Positions 52,252-61,122 of a stretch of 64,000 nucleotides of DNA are shown here, piece after piece. The stretch comes from Candidatus Obscuribacterium magneticum (lineage in GTDB: Bacteria; Elusimicrobiota; Elusimicrobia; F11): positions 1-64,000 of the forward strand of contig JAJAPZ010000002.1 of NCBI GenBank assembly GCA_020523905.1, given 5' to 3'. The translations under genes and the position numbers were made by a program. Below the pieces are notes generated by a model, which had not been told where the DNA came from, ran no database searches, and was given only the letters and a program-made list of their open reading frames with translations. How positions within the stretch are numbered: position 1 is the first letter of the stretch; each line of letters begins with the position of its first letter.

Positions 52252-53312
52252 TTTGAAAACCAGAAGGAATTTCTGTCCTTAAACTTTGAATAATCAAGGA
52301 AAGAGCGATAAAAATCATCGATTTTTAGTGGATACGCCTGGCCAAAATGGGATTGAATTTTCTTCAAAACCTTCTTCTTTTGACTGTTCGTGAGGATGGG
52401 GCCGAGTATCCGATCAATAAAACTCTTGTTGTTTTTCATCCACCAGTTTTTTAAGTCCGCCAAAATTCTTTTGTCACCGGAGTGTTTCTGCAAATGATAT
52501 TCGATGGCCGGACCCCTCATAAGATTGTTTTCAGTGAGATAAAAGGACTGAAGCCGATGCCCCATATTACCGGGGAAATCAGCGGTGTGTATATGAATAA
52601 ATTTACGAGCGGGGTCCAGGGAAGCGGGGCGCACAGGCCGTATTGGAAATGCCACGGGATCCCCCCCCGGCCATCGAAGGGTGTCTGTCCAATCGGAATA
52701 CTCGAGAATCCTGGCCCGCGGCAGTTTTGCCATGAACTGTAAAGCGAGAATCCCATGGATTGTTAATAAATGAGGCAGTTGGTCCATCACATCAAAATCA
52801 AATACTTTGTACTCTGACATCTTCTTGGCATTAAAGAAAAAGAAGTGGTCGTCCAGGGTTCCCACCGGATTGTCCGGCATGAAATAACCCATATTTGATC
52901 GCATGGCGAGCCAATATTGTTCCTCATCCAATATGTCAAATAAATCCAACAGTTTTTGTTCCGAAAGAGGCCAAGCATCGCAATGAATATGCATAACGTA
53001 ATCGCATCCGTCCCGCATAGCGAGCTGACATGACCTTTGCAGAGACGTTGTTGATCGAGCCGTGATCAAAAATCGACGATCCTGGAACCGTTGTGTTTTC
53101 GAGGGATCGTACTCAATGTTTTCTCCTTGGACGAAACCAGCAAACTCCAAGCGCCTCTTTGTCATTTCTTTTGTTGCGTCGTCATAATTTGAGCAAACGT
53201 AAAGGAAATATCTATTTTTAAAGTTGTAGCGGAAAATGTCGTGGAGAATGGCCAAGTCATCGAACTTGTCATAAAGAGTGATGGCAATGCCCAGTTTTTT
53301 ATTGTTTTTCAT
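52248..53312 (-). CDS. Uncharacterised GT-A-like protein
   Basis: 354 residues, not a family I recognise. It begins LGIAITLYDKFDDLAILHDIFRYNF, like a nucleotide-sugar-binding Rossmann start, and contains YVMHIHCDAWPLSEQKL near 106-122. There H-x-H-x-D could be a metal motif in place of D-x-D, followed by FFFFNAKKM and LEYSDWTDTLRWPGGDPVAFPIRPV. The C-terminal 110 residues are basic and helical. A run of eight G in the coding strand encodes WPGGD. It lies 32 bases after a flippase gene and is coupled to the GlpX-like gene. Its position and outline suggest a glycosyltransferase, but this is inference. No signal peptide or membrane segment is evident. Confidence 0.6.
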   Translation of the reverse strand: MKNNKKLGIAITLYDKFDDLAILHDIFRYNFKNRYFLYVCSNYDDATKEMTKRRLEFAGFVQGENIEYDPSKTQRFQDRRFLITARSTTSLQRSCQLAMRDGCDYVMHIHCDAWPLSEQKLLDLFDILDEEQYWLAMRSNMGYFMPDNPVGTLDDHFFFFNAKKMSEYKVFDFDVMDQLPHLLTIHGILALQFMAKLPRARILEYSDWTDTLRWPGGDPVAFPIRPVRPASLDPARKFIHIHTADFPGNMGHRLQSFYLTENNLMRGPAIEYHLQKHSGDKRILADLKNWWMKNNKSFIDRILGPILTNSQKKKVLKKIQSHFGQAYPLKIDDFYRSFLDYSKFKDRNSFWFSK

Positions 53313-53344
53313 ATGAACGATAAGGAAAGGAAATGAGAGTTAAC

Positions 53345-54598
53345 CTACATGCCTTTCGCTTCATGACGGAGAAAATATTTTAGCGATAGTATGGGATAAA
53401 TCCCTGCGATAAATCCGGATATAAGATTGGCTAGGATTGCGCCCCATAAACCATATCGAGGGATGAGTAAAATATAAAGAGTCCCTATAATCAGTGGATA
53501 GCCGACCGAATGAATAAGCAAGTATAGTCGTTTTTGTTGGGAAACCATTATTGCATGGATAAAACCCAACGGGCTCGTCAATCCCCACCATAACCAGAGC
53601 CAACGGGCATAGGGGACGGATTCTACATATAATCTGGAAAACAACAAAGGAATGAGGACGGGGATGACAAAAAACCCGAAAAGTCCAAGGGATGAAAAAA
53701 CCGGAACAATGGTATGAAACCGAGGTTTTAAATAGTGCCAACTTTCCGTGACACTTTTTGCCCTGTAGATGCCGGGGAGTAGCAGTTTATTGAAAACAGA
53801 GAATATAAGTTTAAATTGAGTCGGGAAAAAGAGGGCAATGGTGTAAACGGCCACCGCTTCTGATGAGAGAAAACGATAGATGATGATCTTATCTGTGGCG
53901 ACGATCCATCCCAATAGATTTATGGCCGATACATGCAGGCCGTATTTGACGATACCCCAATCTGCAAGAGAATTGGATAACGACTTCTTTAATCGCATCA
54001 AAACGAAAAGACTAAATAAGCTTGTGCCGCCCATTAATGCGAAAAGGAATAGAGGAGTTGACTGGGTCTGATGAGAAAGAATCAGGCTGCTTAGGATAGC
54101 AAGAGACAGCAAAGGTTCCAGGACTTGAAATTTAGCTATTTTTTTAATGGCTCCCTGCCCGTTCAACCAGGGAAGCCAAATGTTTTGAAGATAAAGGAAT
54201 GGAAAAAAGAGAGCTGCAATATAGAGACCGTGCGAAAAAATGGGGTTGGTTTTGGAATACCATCCACCAATCCCGAATAAGACGAGGCTTCCAATGAGAT
54301 CCGTGGATAGTTTTATTTTGAATATTTTTTGAAAATTTCCACAAAAACCCTTCGCGGAGGAGATGGATAAACTCTCGGCGAGTCCATTTAGGCTAAAACT
54401 GGCGATAATGCCGACCAGGGAATAGATTGTTTGGTACTGGCCAAAATTCAATTGTGACACGTGCCGGGCCCAGAGACTGTTGCTCATAATCCCGATGGCG
54501 AGTATTCCCAGCTGCGAAATCCCTAGAGTGATGAAATTTCTCCAAGACGCTTTTGAAAAGCGGTTAAAAGGGAGAAGATCGAATATGATGTTTTTCAT
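53345..54598 (-). CDS. Polysaccharide flippase, Wzx-like (second)
   Basis: Multi-spanning MOP-superfamily protein with about 12 to 14 spans. The frame has a TTG at 54670 (441 residues) and an ATG at 54598 (417 residues). The ATG is preferred because the region before it reads into the upstream gene and the flippase N-terminus (FSKASWRNFITLGISQLGILAIGIMSNSLWARHV) follows it directly; the ribosome-binding site is weak in both. It would translocate lipid-linked repeat units. It is unlike the flippase at 12035-13336 in sequence, so it is probably tied to a different glycan or an alternative unit. It stands 29 bases after the GT gene stop. Confidence 0.85.
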   Translation of the reverse strand: MKNIIFDLLPFNRFSKASWRNFITLGISQLGILAIGIMSNSLWARHVSQLNFGQYQTIYSLVGIIASFSLNGLAESLSISSAKGFCGNFQKIFKIKLSTDLIGSLVLFGIGGWYSKTNPIFSHGLYIAALFFPFLYLQNIWLPWLNGQGAIKKIAKFQVLEPLLSLAILSSLILSHQTQSTPLFLFALMGGTSLFSLFVLMRLKKSLSNSLADWGIVKYGLHVSAINLLGWIVATDKIIIYRFLSSEAVAVYTIALFFPTQFKLIFSVFNKLLLPGIYRAKSVTESWHYLKPRFHTIVPVFSSLGLFGFFVIPVLIPLLFSRLYVESVPYARWLWLWWGLTSPLGFIHAIMVSQQKRLYLLIHSVGYPLIIGTLYILLIPRYGLWGAILANLISGFIAGIYPILSLKYFLRHEAKGM

Positions 54599-54627
54599 GG
54601 GCGAAGGAGAAGGGCCTTGTTGACCTA

Positions 54628-55704
54628 TTAAAGGAGATCCATGATGGTCGTGATTCGATGTTTCAGGCAATGATGGCCCAGAACATATTTCAGCGTCCTT
54701 TGCGCGAGGGATTCGAGATAACGAGTGTCTTCGATTTTTGAAATAACCGAATCGATATTTAAAAATTCTCGTTCAACAGAAATATAGTGTTCTTCTGACT
54801 TCAGAATGTCGTTGAAACGGCCTGGGAATGAAATCAAACACGTTCCGCAGCCGATCGCATCGAAATGGCGCGATGATATAGCTCTGCCGTTGCAAAATCT
54901 TATTTGATGTGTCAGAGGTTTGATTACATCCGTTTCGACCCGTTCAAATGTGGATTCCGGGTGGGTGTCAAGGTAAGCCCATGTCTGATACCGTAATTTG
55001 TCGGATAATGATAAATACTCAGATCCAGTTTCGGTGGCGATGGTACAGCGGCAAGAATTGAGAAAGCGGGCCCAGGCGTTTCGAGGCAATCGTATTCCCT
55101 TTCCCCGACCCGATGAAAAATCCAAACGCAGTTGATATTTTTCCTGGTTTTCGGAGAAGAAACCGAACAATTTTTCACGATCGTTGTGGCCAAGGTAGTA
55201 GGGGTATTTTTCTCCCCGGTATCCGATGTCGATCTGTCTTTGCGAGAGTGGAGTGATGATTTTGAAAACCTTCTCATTAAGAGCGTGAGGTATCGAAATA
55301 ATTCGCCCCGCAAAAGAGGGGCCATAGAGTTCCTGAGCGACATCGTCGGGCAGTTGGGAGATGAGAAAGGAGCATCCCATCTCATGAGCGAGAGCAATTT
55401 TAAGAGCAAGTTCTCGATATTCATTACCCATGAACATGAACTTGGGGCCCCTGATGGTTCTTAGTAACCGAGCGACTTCGTAACCGTAACCAAAATCATT
55501 GGAAACCGAATGCATCACAAAGATGCCATCGTAGGAAGAAGACAGAAGGAGGCGAAGTAGCTTTCTCCCCCACTTGAGTAACAGGGGATTCGAAACGAGG
55601 TCAATTTTTGCTTGGGCGTGATCTCGGAACGCGTCAATCCAATCATCCGAGTAGGAAACAGGATCGGACCGAAAACCGCGGTCAATGATAAGAAGTTTTT
55701 TCAT
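54628..55704 (-). CDS. GT-B-like glycosyltransferase (CgeB/DUF3880-like)
   Basis: ATG 55704 makes an ATGA overlap with the NeuA-like stop; the open frame runs a further 6 codons. It gives MKKLLIIDRGFRSDPVSYSDDW, 358 residues. The C-terminal part shows RAISSRHFDAIGCGTCLISFPGRFNDILKSEEHYISVE near 278-315, the S-R-F-E-A-G-C-LLS-P region of the CgeB/glycosyltransferase 1-2 group. It has no clear E-x7-E. As neighbour of the CMP transferase it is a candidate for using the CMP-nonulosonate or another CMP-sugar, but the fold is not that of known sialyltransferases. Function inferred. Confidence 0.75.
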   Translation of the reverse strand: MKKLLIIDRGFRSDPVSYSDDWIDAFRDHAQAKIDLVSNPLLLKWGRKLLRLLLSSSYDGIFVMHSVSNDFGYGYEVARLLRTIRGPKFMFMGNEYRELALKIALAHEMGCSFLISQLPDDVAQELYGPSFAGRIISIPHALNEKVFKIITPLSQRQIDIGYRGEKYPYYLGHNDREKLFGFFSENQEKYQLRLDFSSGRGKGIRLPRNAWARFLNSCRCTIATETGSEYLSLSDKLRYQTWAYLDTHPESTFERVETDVIKPLTHQIRFCNGRAISSRHFDAIGCGTCLISFPGRFNDILKSEEHYISVEREFLNIDSVISKIEDTRYLESLAQRTLKYVLGHHCLKHRITTIMDLL

Positions 55705-56408
55705 GATATCTTGGCGACCCATTCCTGTGCTTTTTTAAGATCATCTGGCGTGTCAATGTCCAAATTATGGGACTTCAGCAAAACGGCTCCGAATTTATTG
55801 CCATAAAGGCATTTTTGTCGTTGCAGGGATTCACGACGGTTAATGAAAAAGGCCCCACAGGGGTAATACGTCGGCGTTAAGTTCTGCGAAACATTGTATT
55901 TGCCATTCATGGGATTTTTCAGGACGGTCTGGTAAAGTCCCGTTGTCTCGTCCTTCCAGATCATCCATTCCGGATGTTCGGTGGCCTTTCGAAGGGTGAC
56001 GACGCTGTCCCATTCGATGTGATCCATCAGCATCCTGATGCCTTGATCCAGATCGTCGACACGTGTAAAAGGGGTGGTCGGCGTGAGAGTCACCACGAAT
56101 TCGGGGCGATATCCTTCTTTTTTATCCAAAAATTCCATGGCATGAAGAGTGACGAGTTCGGAGGGGACATCTTCGGAGATGTCGGCCGGGCGCCGGAAAG
56201 GGATCTCGGCTCCGAATTGGCGCGCCTCTTCCATGATTTTGTCATGATCCGTTGACACCACAATGCGTGTGATGAACGAGGACGACTTCGCCAATTGAAT
56301 TGGATAAGCGATAAGAGGCTTTCCGTTAAGGATGGCCAGGTTTTTCAAGGGGATGCGTTTTGAACCACCACGGGCATGGATCACGGCAAGAATTTCGTTT
56401 TTTTTCAT
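55701..56408 (-). CDS. CMP-nonulosonate cytidylyltransferase (NeuA/LegF/PseF-like)
   Basis: 235 residues. AVIHARGGSKRIPLKNLAILNGKPLIAYPIQLA (9-41) is the CTP-binding signature of CMP-sialic/legionaminic/pseudaminic acid synthetases, with ARGGSKRIP-KN intact. STDHDKIMEEARQFGAEIPFRRP near 53-75, TLTPTTPFT near 107 and HNLDIDTPDDLKKAQ near 215 follow, the last carrying the Mg Asp residues. It activates a nonulosonic acid made by the NeuB-type synthase encoded 6 kb upstream. It is ATGA-coupled to the aminotransferase gene before it. The exact acid (Neu5Ac, Leg, Pse) is not readable from this sequence. Confidence 0.9.
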   Translation of the reverse strand: MKKNEILAVIHARGGSKRIPLKNLAILNGKPLIAYPIQLAKSSSFITRIVVSTDHDKIMEEARQFGAEIPFRRPADISEDVPSELVTLHAMEFLDKKEGYRPEFVVTLTPTTPFTRVDDLDQGIRMLMDHIEWDSVVTLRKATEHPEWMIWKDETTGLYQTVLKNPMNGKYNVSQNLTPTYYPCGAFFINRRESLQRQKCLYGNKFGAVLLKSHNLDIDTPDDLKKAQEWVAKIS

Positions 56409-57811
56409 CGGCGTCCTGATATGAAATCGACTTTCACATGACGAAAATGTTCATTTTCTTTCCGCAGACGATTCGTGTTGGCCATTATTTTTTCAAACGC
56501 CGAGACGATATCTTCCATGTCTTCTTCCGTGTTTGGCCAGCCAACCTGAAAAAACCCAAGATATTCAAAATATTGAAGGCGAGTGGCATTGGGCCATTCC
56601 TTTCTCCCATCGCCATAGGACAGGGAGAATCGGTGATGATTAATGAAAGGCCACCCATTTGAACCGAAGGCAATTTTGCGGGTGAAAAGAGGATTCTCCG
56701 ATAAAAGCCGCGGATAACCTGTGGCGACAGGGATCCCTTCCGATCGCAATGTTTCGGCGATCAGGTCGCGGGAAAGACCAGAGGCTTCAGGATTCCACCG
56801 GAAACCGGCGCAATAGGGTGCAAACGACTCGGGATTGGTTAATTTTTGCGGCGTTATGAAATCTCCGGCGACCTCTGTCAGCCGGTTTCTTAGATATAAG
56901 CCATTCTTTCTGCGAATTTTGTTTAAAAAAGGCAGCTTATTCGTTTGAATCCAGCCCAAAGCGGCGGTCAACTCCGTCATACGGAAGTTATATCCGATGA
57001 CGTTTTTAAGATAGTCAGCCGGGTCATCGTTTGTGGGAATGGATTCACCGTGATTTCTGATCAAGCGGCATTTTTCAGCCACTCGGGGGTCTGATGTCGT
57101 AATCATTCCCCCTTCCCCGGTCATGACATTTTTCGTTTCCTGGAAAGAAAATACGCCCGCATCGCCGAACGAACCCAAGGGTTTCCCTTTATAGGTTCCC
57201 CCCGGCGACTGGGCACTATCCTCAATAAGAAGGAGATTCTTTTTTTGAGCCGTTTTTAAAATTTGATCAAAATATCCCGCATTGCCAAGGATATGGACCG
57301 GCATGACGGCGGCCGTCTTCTGATGGATTTTTTCCTCTACTGACGACGGATCCAGGCAAAATGTTTCGATGTCAATATCGGCGAATACGGGAATGGCTTG
57401 AGCAAGAACGATGCTCGTCGCCGTTGCCGTAAAAGTAAAGGGGGTGGTGATGACTTCCTCTCCTGGCTGGATGCCGGCAGCCAAGAGGGCCGTTGTCAGG
57501 CCGGAGGTGGCCGAATTGACGCTGATGGCGTAGCGAGCGTCGTGCATTTTAGCCCAGAGTCCTTCAAATTTACGGACATTGGGTCCCCCCAAGAATGACC
57601 AAAAGTCTTTTAGATGCATCACTTGGTCGCTGGTCATCCTCAGTTCACGGCGCACATTTTTTGTTGGGGAACCGATGAATCGCGAGAACATCCTTTCTTT
57701 CAAACACCGTGAAATGGCCTTTTCTTCATTTGTGGATATGTGGGGTCGGCTTGCGAATACTTTGGAACGTACGGGTTTCCCCCCAAAAATGGCCAAGACT
57801 CTATTTTTCAT
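56405..57811 (-). CDS. DegT/DnrJ/EryC1 aminotransferase
   Basis: 468 residues, longer than the usual ~390 because of about 55 extra residues (RFIGSPTKNVRRELRM and DFWSFLGG) before the PLP domain and a long C-terminus. NSATSGLTTALLAAGI near 98 is the cofactor contact, EDSAQSPGGTY near 197 gives the PLP Asp, and FSFQETKNVMTGEGGM near 221 holds the Schiff-base Lys in the common SF---K---TGEGG form. It probably aminates a keto-sugar in the nonulosonate or a related branch. The Gfo/Idh gene before it would supply the keto-intermediate. A run of G at its start (FGGKP, six G) is noted. ATGA-coupled on both sides. Confidence 0.88.
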   Translation of the reverse strand: MKNRVLAIFGGKPVRSKVFASRPHISTNEEKAISRCLKERMFSRFIGSPTKNVRRELRMTSDQVMHLKDFWSFLGGPNVRKFEGLWAKMHDARYAISVNSATSGLTTALLAAGIQPGEEVITTPFTFTATATSIVLAQAIPVFADIDIETFCLDPSSVEEKIHQKTAAVMPVHILGNAGYFDQILKTAQKKNLLLIEDSAQSPGGTYKGKPLGSFGDAGVFSFQETKNVMTGEGGMITTSDPRVAEKCRLIRNHGESIPTNDDPADYLKNVIGYNFRMTELTAALGWIQTNKLPFLNKIRRKNGLYLRNRLTEVAGDFITPQKLTNPESFAPYCAGFRWNPEASGLSRDLIAETLRSEGIPVATGYPRLLSENPLFTRKIAFGSNGWPFINHHRFSLSYGDGRKEWPNATRLQYFEYLGFFQVGWPNTEEDMEDIVSAFEKIMANTNRLRKENEHFRHVKVDFISGRR

Positions 57812-58788
57812 GACGATTTCCCATGAGTGGCCTTATTTGTAATCGATGAAATTAGTTCTTGTGTTTTCAAGGCTTCCTCGCCATCACAGGTAAAGGGGGT
57901 TTTATCTCCGCTTAATTTACCGGCCACTTCTGAAAAAAGAGGAAGGAAGCGCTCCTTCTTAGGAAGCCGAGGCGAGGGACAAACCGTCAACTCGCGATAT
58001 CCGCTGTATCTTTTACTCCTCTCAAAATAACCCCATTGAATTTCTCCGCAATTGTTCACAACGCGGCAACGTCCTTTTCGACCAACGATATCGATCTCAA
58101 ATATCAAATCCTCTCTTTTTCCTGTCGGTATTAAGTGAAAAAGCGTCCGTCCCCTGTTTTTCATTAGGGCGCCAAAACTTTTATCTTCTTTTGATGAGAC
58201 ATAGGCACGGATAACTTCCAATTCACCAAGCAGATATCGTGCCAGATCTACCATGTGGGATCCAACGGCTTCAAATGGGCCGGAGTAATACCCCAATGCC
58301 TGGGTGATTCGCCCCAGACGGTTTTTATTTAAGAGTTGTTTCTTCAGGTATTCAATGGTTCCTTCGAATCGCTTGTAGTAGTTAACAGCTAATAGGGTAT
58401 TTTGTTTACGGCAACGATAAACGGCTTGTCGACAGGAACGGAGATCTGTCCCCAAGGGTTTTTCACAGATGATGGCGCGAACTTTACCGGCGCACTCCAT
58501 GGCATGTTGTGCGTGAAGTTGGGGAGGTGTGCATAGGCTCACGATGTCCAAGGATTCTCTTTCCAGCATCGTTGGGAGGTTTTTATACGCCCTCACATTT
58601 TTCCTTTTGAGTGCTTTTTTAATTTTCTCGGGGTCCAATTCGCAGACGGCAACCAAATCGAATCGGTTATTTAATCTTTCGTAGGCTGTAAAATGTGTCC
58701 ACACCCCTTCCCGACGTTTGTCATCGTCAAAAAGGAGTCCCACTTGGCCGAGACCTACAATGGCCGCCCGAAAACGTTTGTTAGTCAT
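57808..58788 (-). CDS. Gfo/Idh/MocA family oxidoreductase
   Basis: 326 residues, NAD(P)-dependent. The N-terminal Rossmann fold opens AAIVGLGQVGLLFDDD (8-23), ICEKPLGTDLRSC near 109 gives the E-K-P-L signature with catalytic Lys, and GSHMVDLARYLLGE near 177 is the substrate H-D region. The family oxidises or reduces sugar hydroxyls, often NDP-sugars. It sits between two DegT aminotransferase genes (8-base overlap and 4-base ATGA), an arrangement that suggests oxidation then transamination of one sugar. Comparable to PtmF-like oxidoreductases of legionaminic acid loci, but that match is by context only. Confidence 0.87.
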   Translation of the reverse strand: MTNKRFRAAIVGLGQVGLLFDDDKRREGVWTHFTAYERLNNRFDLVAVCELDPEKIKKALKRKNVRAYKNLPTMLERESLDIVSLCTPPQLHAQHAMECAGKVRAIICEKPLGTDLRSCRQAVYRCRKQNTLLAVNYYKRFEGTIEYLKKQLLNKNRLGRITQALGYYSGPFEAVGSHMVDLARYLLGELEVIRAYVSSKEDKSFGALMKNRGRTLFHLIPTGKREDLIFEIDIVGRKGRCRVVNNCGEIQWGYFERSKRYSGYRELTVCPSPRLPKKERFLPLFSEVAGKLSGDKTPFTCDGEEALKTQELISSITNKATHGKSS

Positions 58789-60262
58789 AGGTTAAGACCC
58801 GGGTCAGTTCTTTAATTTGCTGAATCTTTTGGAAGGCTTGCGAAATGCGTTCGATTTCCTCAGCCCTTAAGGAAACAGCCGAGGGAAGACTTAATCCGGT
58901 TTGAGAAATTCGGTTGGTGATGGGAAACTCGTCATGTTTAACGTAAGGGGTATAGGGGGGCATCGTATGAAGAGGGTGAAAAGCGGGCCGGGTCTCGATA
59001 CCATTTTGCAGCAGCTTATGCATGAGCTCGTCGCGATGAAACCCTGAGTTCGTATTAACCAGAATGGTATAAAGCCAGTAGCTACTTTTTGCCCACGTCA
59101 CGGTGAGGGGCAACGTGATTCCCGGGAAATTTTTTAGGATGGTTTCATATTGGCTAGCCAGAGACCGTTTTTTAACGATAAAAGAATTGGCTCTCTCCAT
59201 TTGCGCTACCCCGATGGCGGCTTGAAGGTTCGTCAGCCGGTAGTTGTAACCGGCTTCCAAATGCCAGTATCGCCGTTGGGGCGTCATGCCATGGTCGCGC
59301 AGAAGTCTTGCCCGGTTGTAATGTTCTTCGTTGTTGAAGAGGATCATCCCCCCCTCTCCGGTCGTAATGAGTTTGTTGCCGAAAAAGCTGAAACACCCCG
59401 CCTCTGCGAATGTCCCCACGAGCCGGCTTTTATATGTTGCGCCAAAGGCCTCCGCACAGTCTTCAATAATGCGGAGGTCATGTTTTTTGGCGATTTCCAT
59501 GAGAGGGTCCATATCGCATGGTTGGCCGTACAAATGGACAGGCATGATGGCCTTTGTCTTAGGGGTTATCGCCTTCTCGACGAGCTCCGGATTGAGCGTC
59601 CACGTTTCTTCGGTAACGTCGACAAAAACGGGTGTGGCGCCGGCGTGAATCACGGCGTTGGCGGAGGCGGCAAAAGTGAGATCGGGGACGATGACTTCGT
59701 CCCCCCGTCCGATCCCCAGCGTGACCAAAGCCAGATGAAGGGCCACCGTTCCGTTTGAGACGGCCAGAGCTTTTTGGCCCGCATGGAATTCGCTGAACAC
59801 TTTTTCGAATTGATTGACAAAGCGGCCCTGCGAAGAGATCCAGTTCGTTTGCAGACATTCCATAACGTAAGACACCTCATTGCCGTCCAGAAGGGGTTCC
59901 ATGATGGGAATTTGATGGAGCCGGTGGTGGGAGGCGAAATCGATGGGGCGTCCGTCCTCATCAAGCAGTGGGATGATGGCAATTCGTTCTGAAAGGTGTT
60001 GGAGAACGATCTCGTGAGGCGTGGTGACGGCTAACGCCACATAATTTCGCTGCATGATTTCATTGAGAGATGTTTCCAGCGTGATCCCTTTGATGAGAGC
60101 GCGACGAACGTCCCCGTCTGTCACCGTCCCCGTCAGTTTCCCATTGCCGTCAACAATAAAAGAGATGCCCAGTGCCGTCCGGTTAATCAACTCCAGGACA
60201 GAGCGGATGGATGATTTCTCATTTATTGTTAGATCATGAATGGTTATAGTTGGGGAACTCAT
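58781..60262 (-). CDS. CBS-domain pair fused to DegT-type aminotransferase (start corrected to 60262)
   Basis: The frame extends to 60379, but the ATG at 60262 forms ATGA with the upstream stop and begins MSSPTITIHDLTINEKSSIRSVLELIN. The result is 493 residues. Residues ~5-120 are a tandem CBS pair (GISFIVDGNGKLTGTVTDGDVRRALIKG and IIPLLDEDGRPIDFAS). The rest is a full DegT aminotransferase: SNGTVALHLALVTLGIG near 175, EDCAEAFGATYKSR near 264, and CFSFFGNKLITTGEGGM near 289 with the PLP Lys. CBS pairs often bind adenine nucleotides and gate activity, so this may be an allosterically regulated aminotransferase. In Campylobacter PtmE a CBS pair is instead fused to a nucleotidyltransferase, so the present pairing is unusual. 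It overlaps the Gfo/Idh gene by 8 bases. Confidence 0.88.
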   Translation of the reverse strand: MSSPTITIHDLTINEKSSIRSVLELINRTALGISFIVDGNGKLTGTVTDGDVRRALIKGITLETSLNEIMQRNYVALAVTTPHEIVLQHLSERIAIIPLLDEDGRPIDFASHHRLHQIPIMEPLLDGNEVSYVMECLQTNWISSQGRFVNQFEKVFSEFHAGQKALAVSNGTVALHLALVTLGIGRGDEVIVPDLTFAASANAVIHAGATPVFVDVTEETWTLNPELVEKAITPKTKAIMPVHLYGQPCDMDPLMEIAKKHDLRIIEDCAEAFGATYKSRLVGTFAEAGCFSFFGNKLITTGEGGMILFNNEEHYNRARLLRDHGMTPQRRYWHLEAGYNYRLTNLQAAIGVAQMERANSFIVKKRSLASQYETILKNFPGITLPLTVTWAKSSYWLYTILVNTNSGFHRDELMHKLLQNGIETRPAFHPLHTMPPYTPYVKHDEFPITNRISQTGLSLPSAVSLRAEEIERISQAFQKIQQIKELTRVLTYD

Positions 60263-61122
60263 TTTTCCATGGCCTTTTTCAAGAGTCCGATTTGGCGACG
60301 AAGATCCTCCGGGGTCGAAGGACCGACTTCCAATACGTGAAAAGCCTGCCGAAATCGATTCATATGGGGAAGGAACCAATAGTCGTTGGACAGCGTCTGG
60401 TTATTGTCCCTCAAGCCATCATTATCGCTGTGGTGAATGGCGACCACGCGGTCAGCCACCTTTTCGACAAATAAATGGGGGTCTTTGCCCCGTGTGAGGG
60501 ATGAGATTTTTACATGAGCGGTGTCCAGGAGGAGACCCAGTAAGGGATGAGACAATTCCTTAAACAACGTTATGATTTCATCGGCGTCGATGAACAGCAA
60601 AGGGTAGGTGCCGGATGAAGAGAGGTTTTCTTTAATCAAAAGATTGTTTTCAATGAGAAGCTTCACTTTATGACGTTCCGCTTCCATAAGAAGTATTTTT
60701 ATGGCCTTCACAAACGCGTTCCAGTGATCCATTCGATTGTCCGGGGAGGTGGAAGAGTTGAATTTATTACCCAATTCTTGCGGGGCCGGGTTCGCGCAAA
60801 AGCCGGCATGTATGGAATAAAAGGGGCTGCCGATAAGACGGGTCAGATTCAATCCTTGTTTGCCGTGGCCAACGGATTTTTCCCAAACGGCTTGATCCAG
60901 GCTGGCCAGGTTGAGAACAAAGGGTGTTTCGGGAGGTGGAAAATAGTTGTGGATGTAGCGTTTGCATCTAATCCCCAAAAATTTATCTTCCAGATGGGGT
61001 TCGTGTTGGAAACTGGATGAAAATTCGATGGGGAGACTGTTATCCAGGGCCAATTTTTCAATTTCAGCCACCGTTTTATTGGGGAAGGCCGTCGTGCTGA
61101 TGGCAAATTTAATTTCGTTCAT
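60259..61122 (-). CDS. TIM-barrel sugar isomerase/epimerase-like protein
   Basis: 287 residues of the xylose isomerase-like/AP-endonuclease-2 superfamily. LLIENNLLIKE near 155 provides a metal-binding Glu, LLDTAHVKISS near 198 an Asp-His pair, and VAIHHSDNDG near 227 the later metal site, so the divalent-metal centre looks intact. The exact reaction is not readable. Its position between the NeuD-like and CBS-aminotransferase genes suggests epimerisation or isomerisation of a sugar intermediate of the nonulosonate route. ATGA-coupled on both sides. No NeuC/LegG-type hydrolysing epimerase is in the window, so this enzyme may fill part of that gap; that is inference. Confidence 0.8.
   Translation of the reverse strand: MNEIKFAISTTAFPNKTVAEIEKLALDNSLPIEFSSSFQHEPHLEDKFLGIRCKRYIHNYFPPPETPFVLNLASLDQAVWEKSVGHGKQGLNLTRLIGSPFYSIHAGFCANPAPQELGNKFNSSTSPDNRMDHWNAFVKAIKILLMEAERHKVKLLIENNLLIKENLSSSGTYPLLFIDADEIITLFKELSHPLLGLLLDTAHVKISSLTRGKDPHLFVEKVADRVVAIHHSDNDGLRDNNQTLSNDYWFLPHMNRFRQAFHVLEVGPSTPEDLRRQIGLLKKAMEK

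Noticed and set aside
52671-52678. C8 tract in the GT-A-like gene
   Set aside because: It encodes a WPGGD stretch in an open frame, and no alternative frame continues to a sensible protein end; noted only as a possible slippage site.
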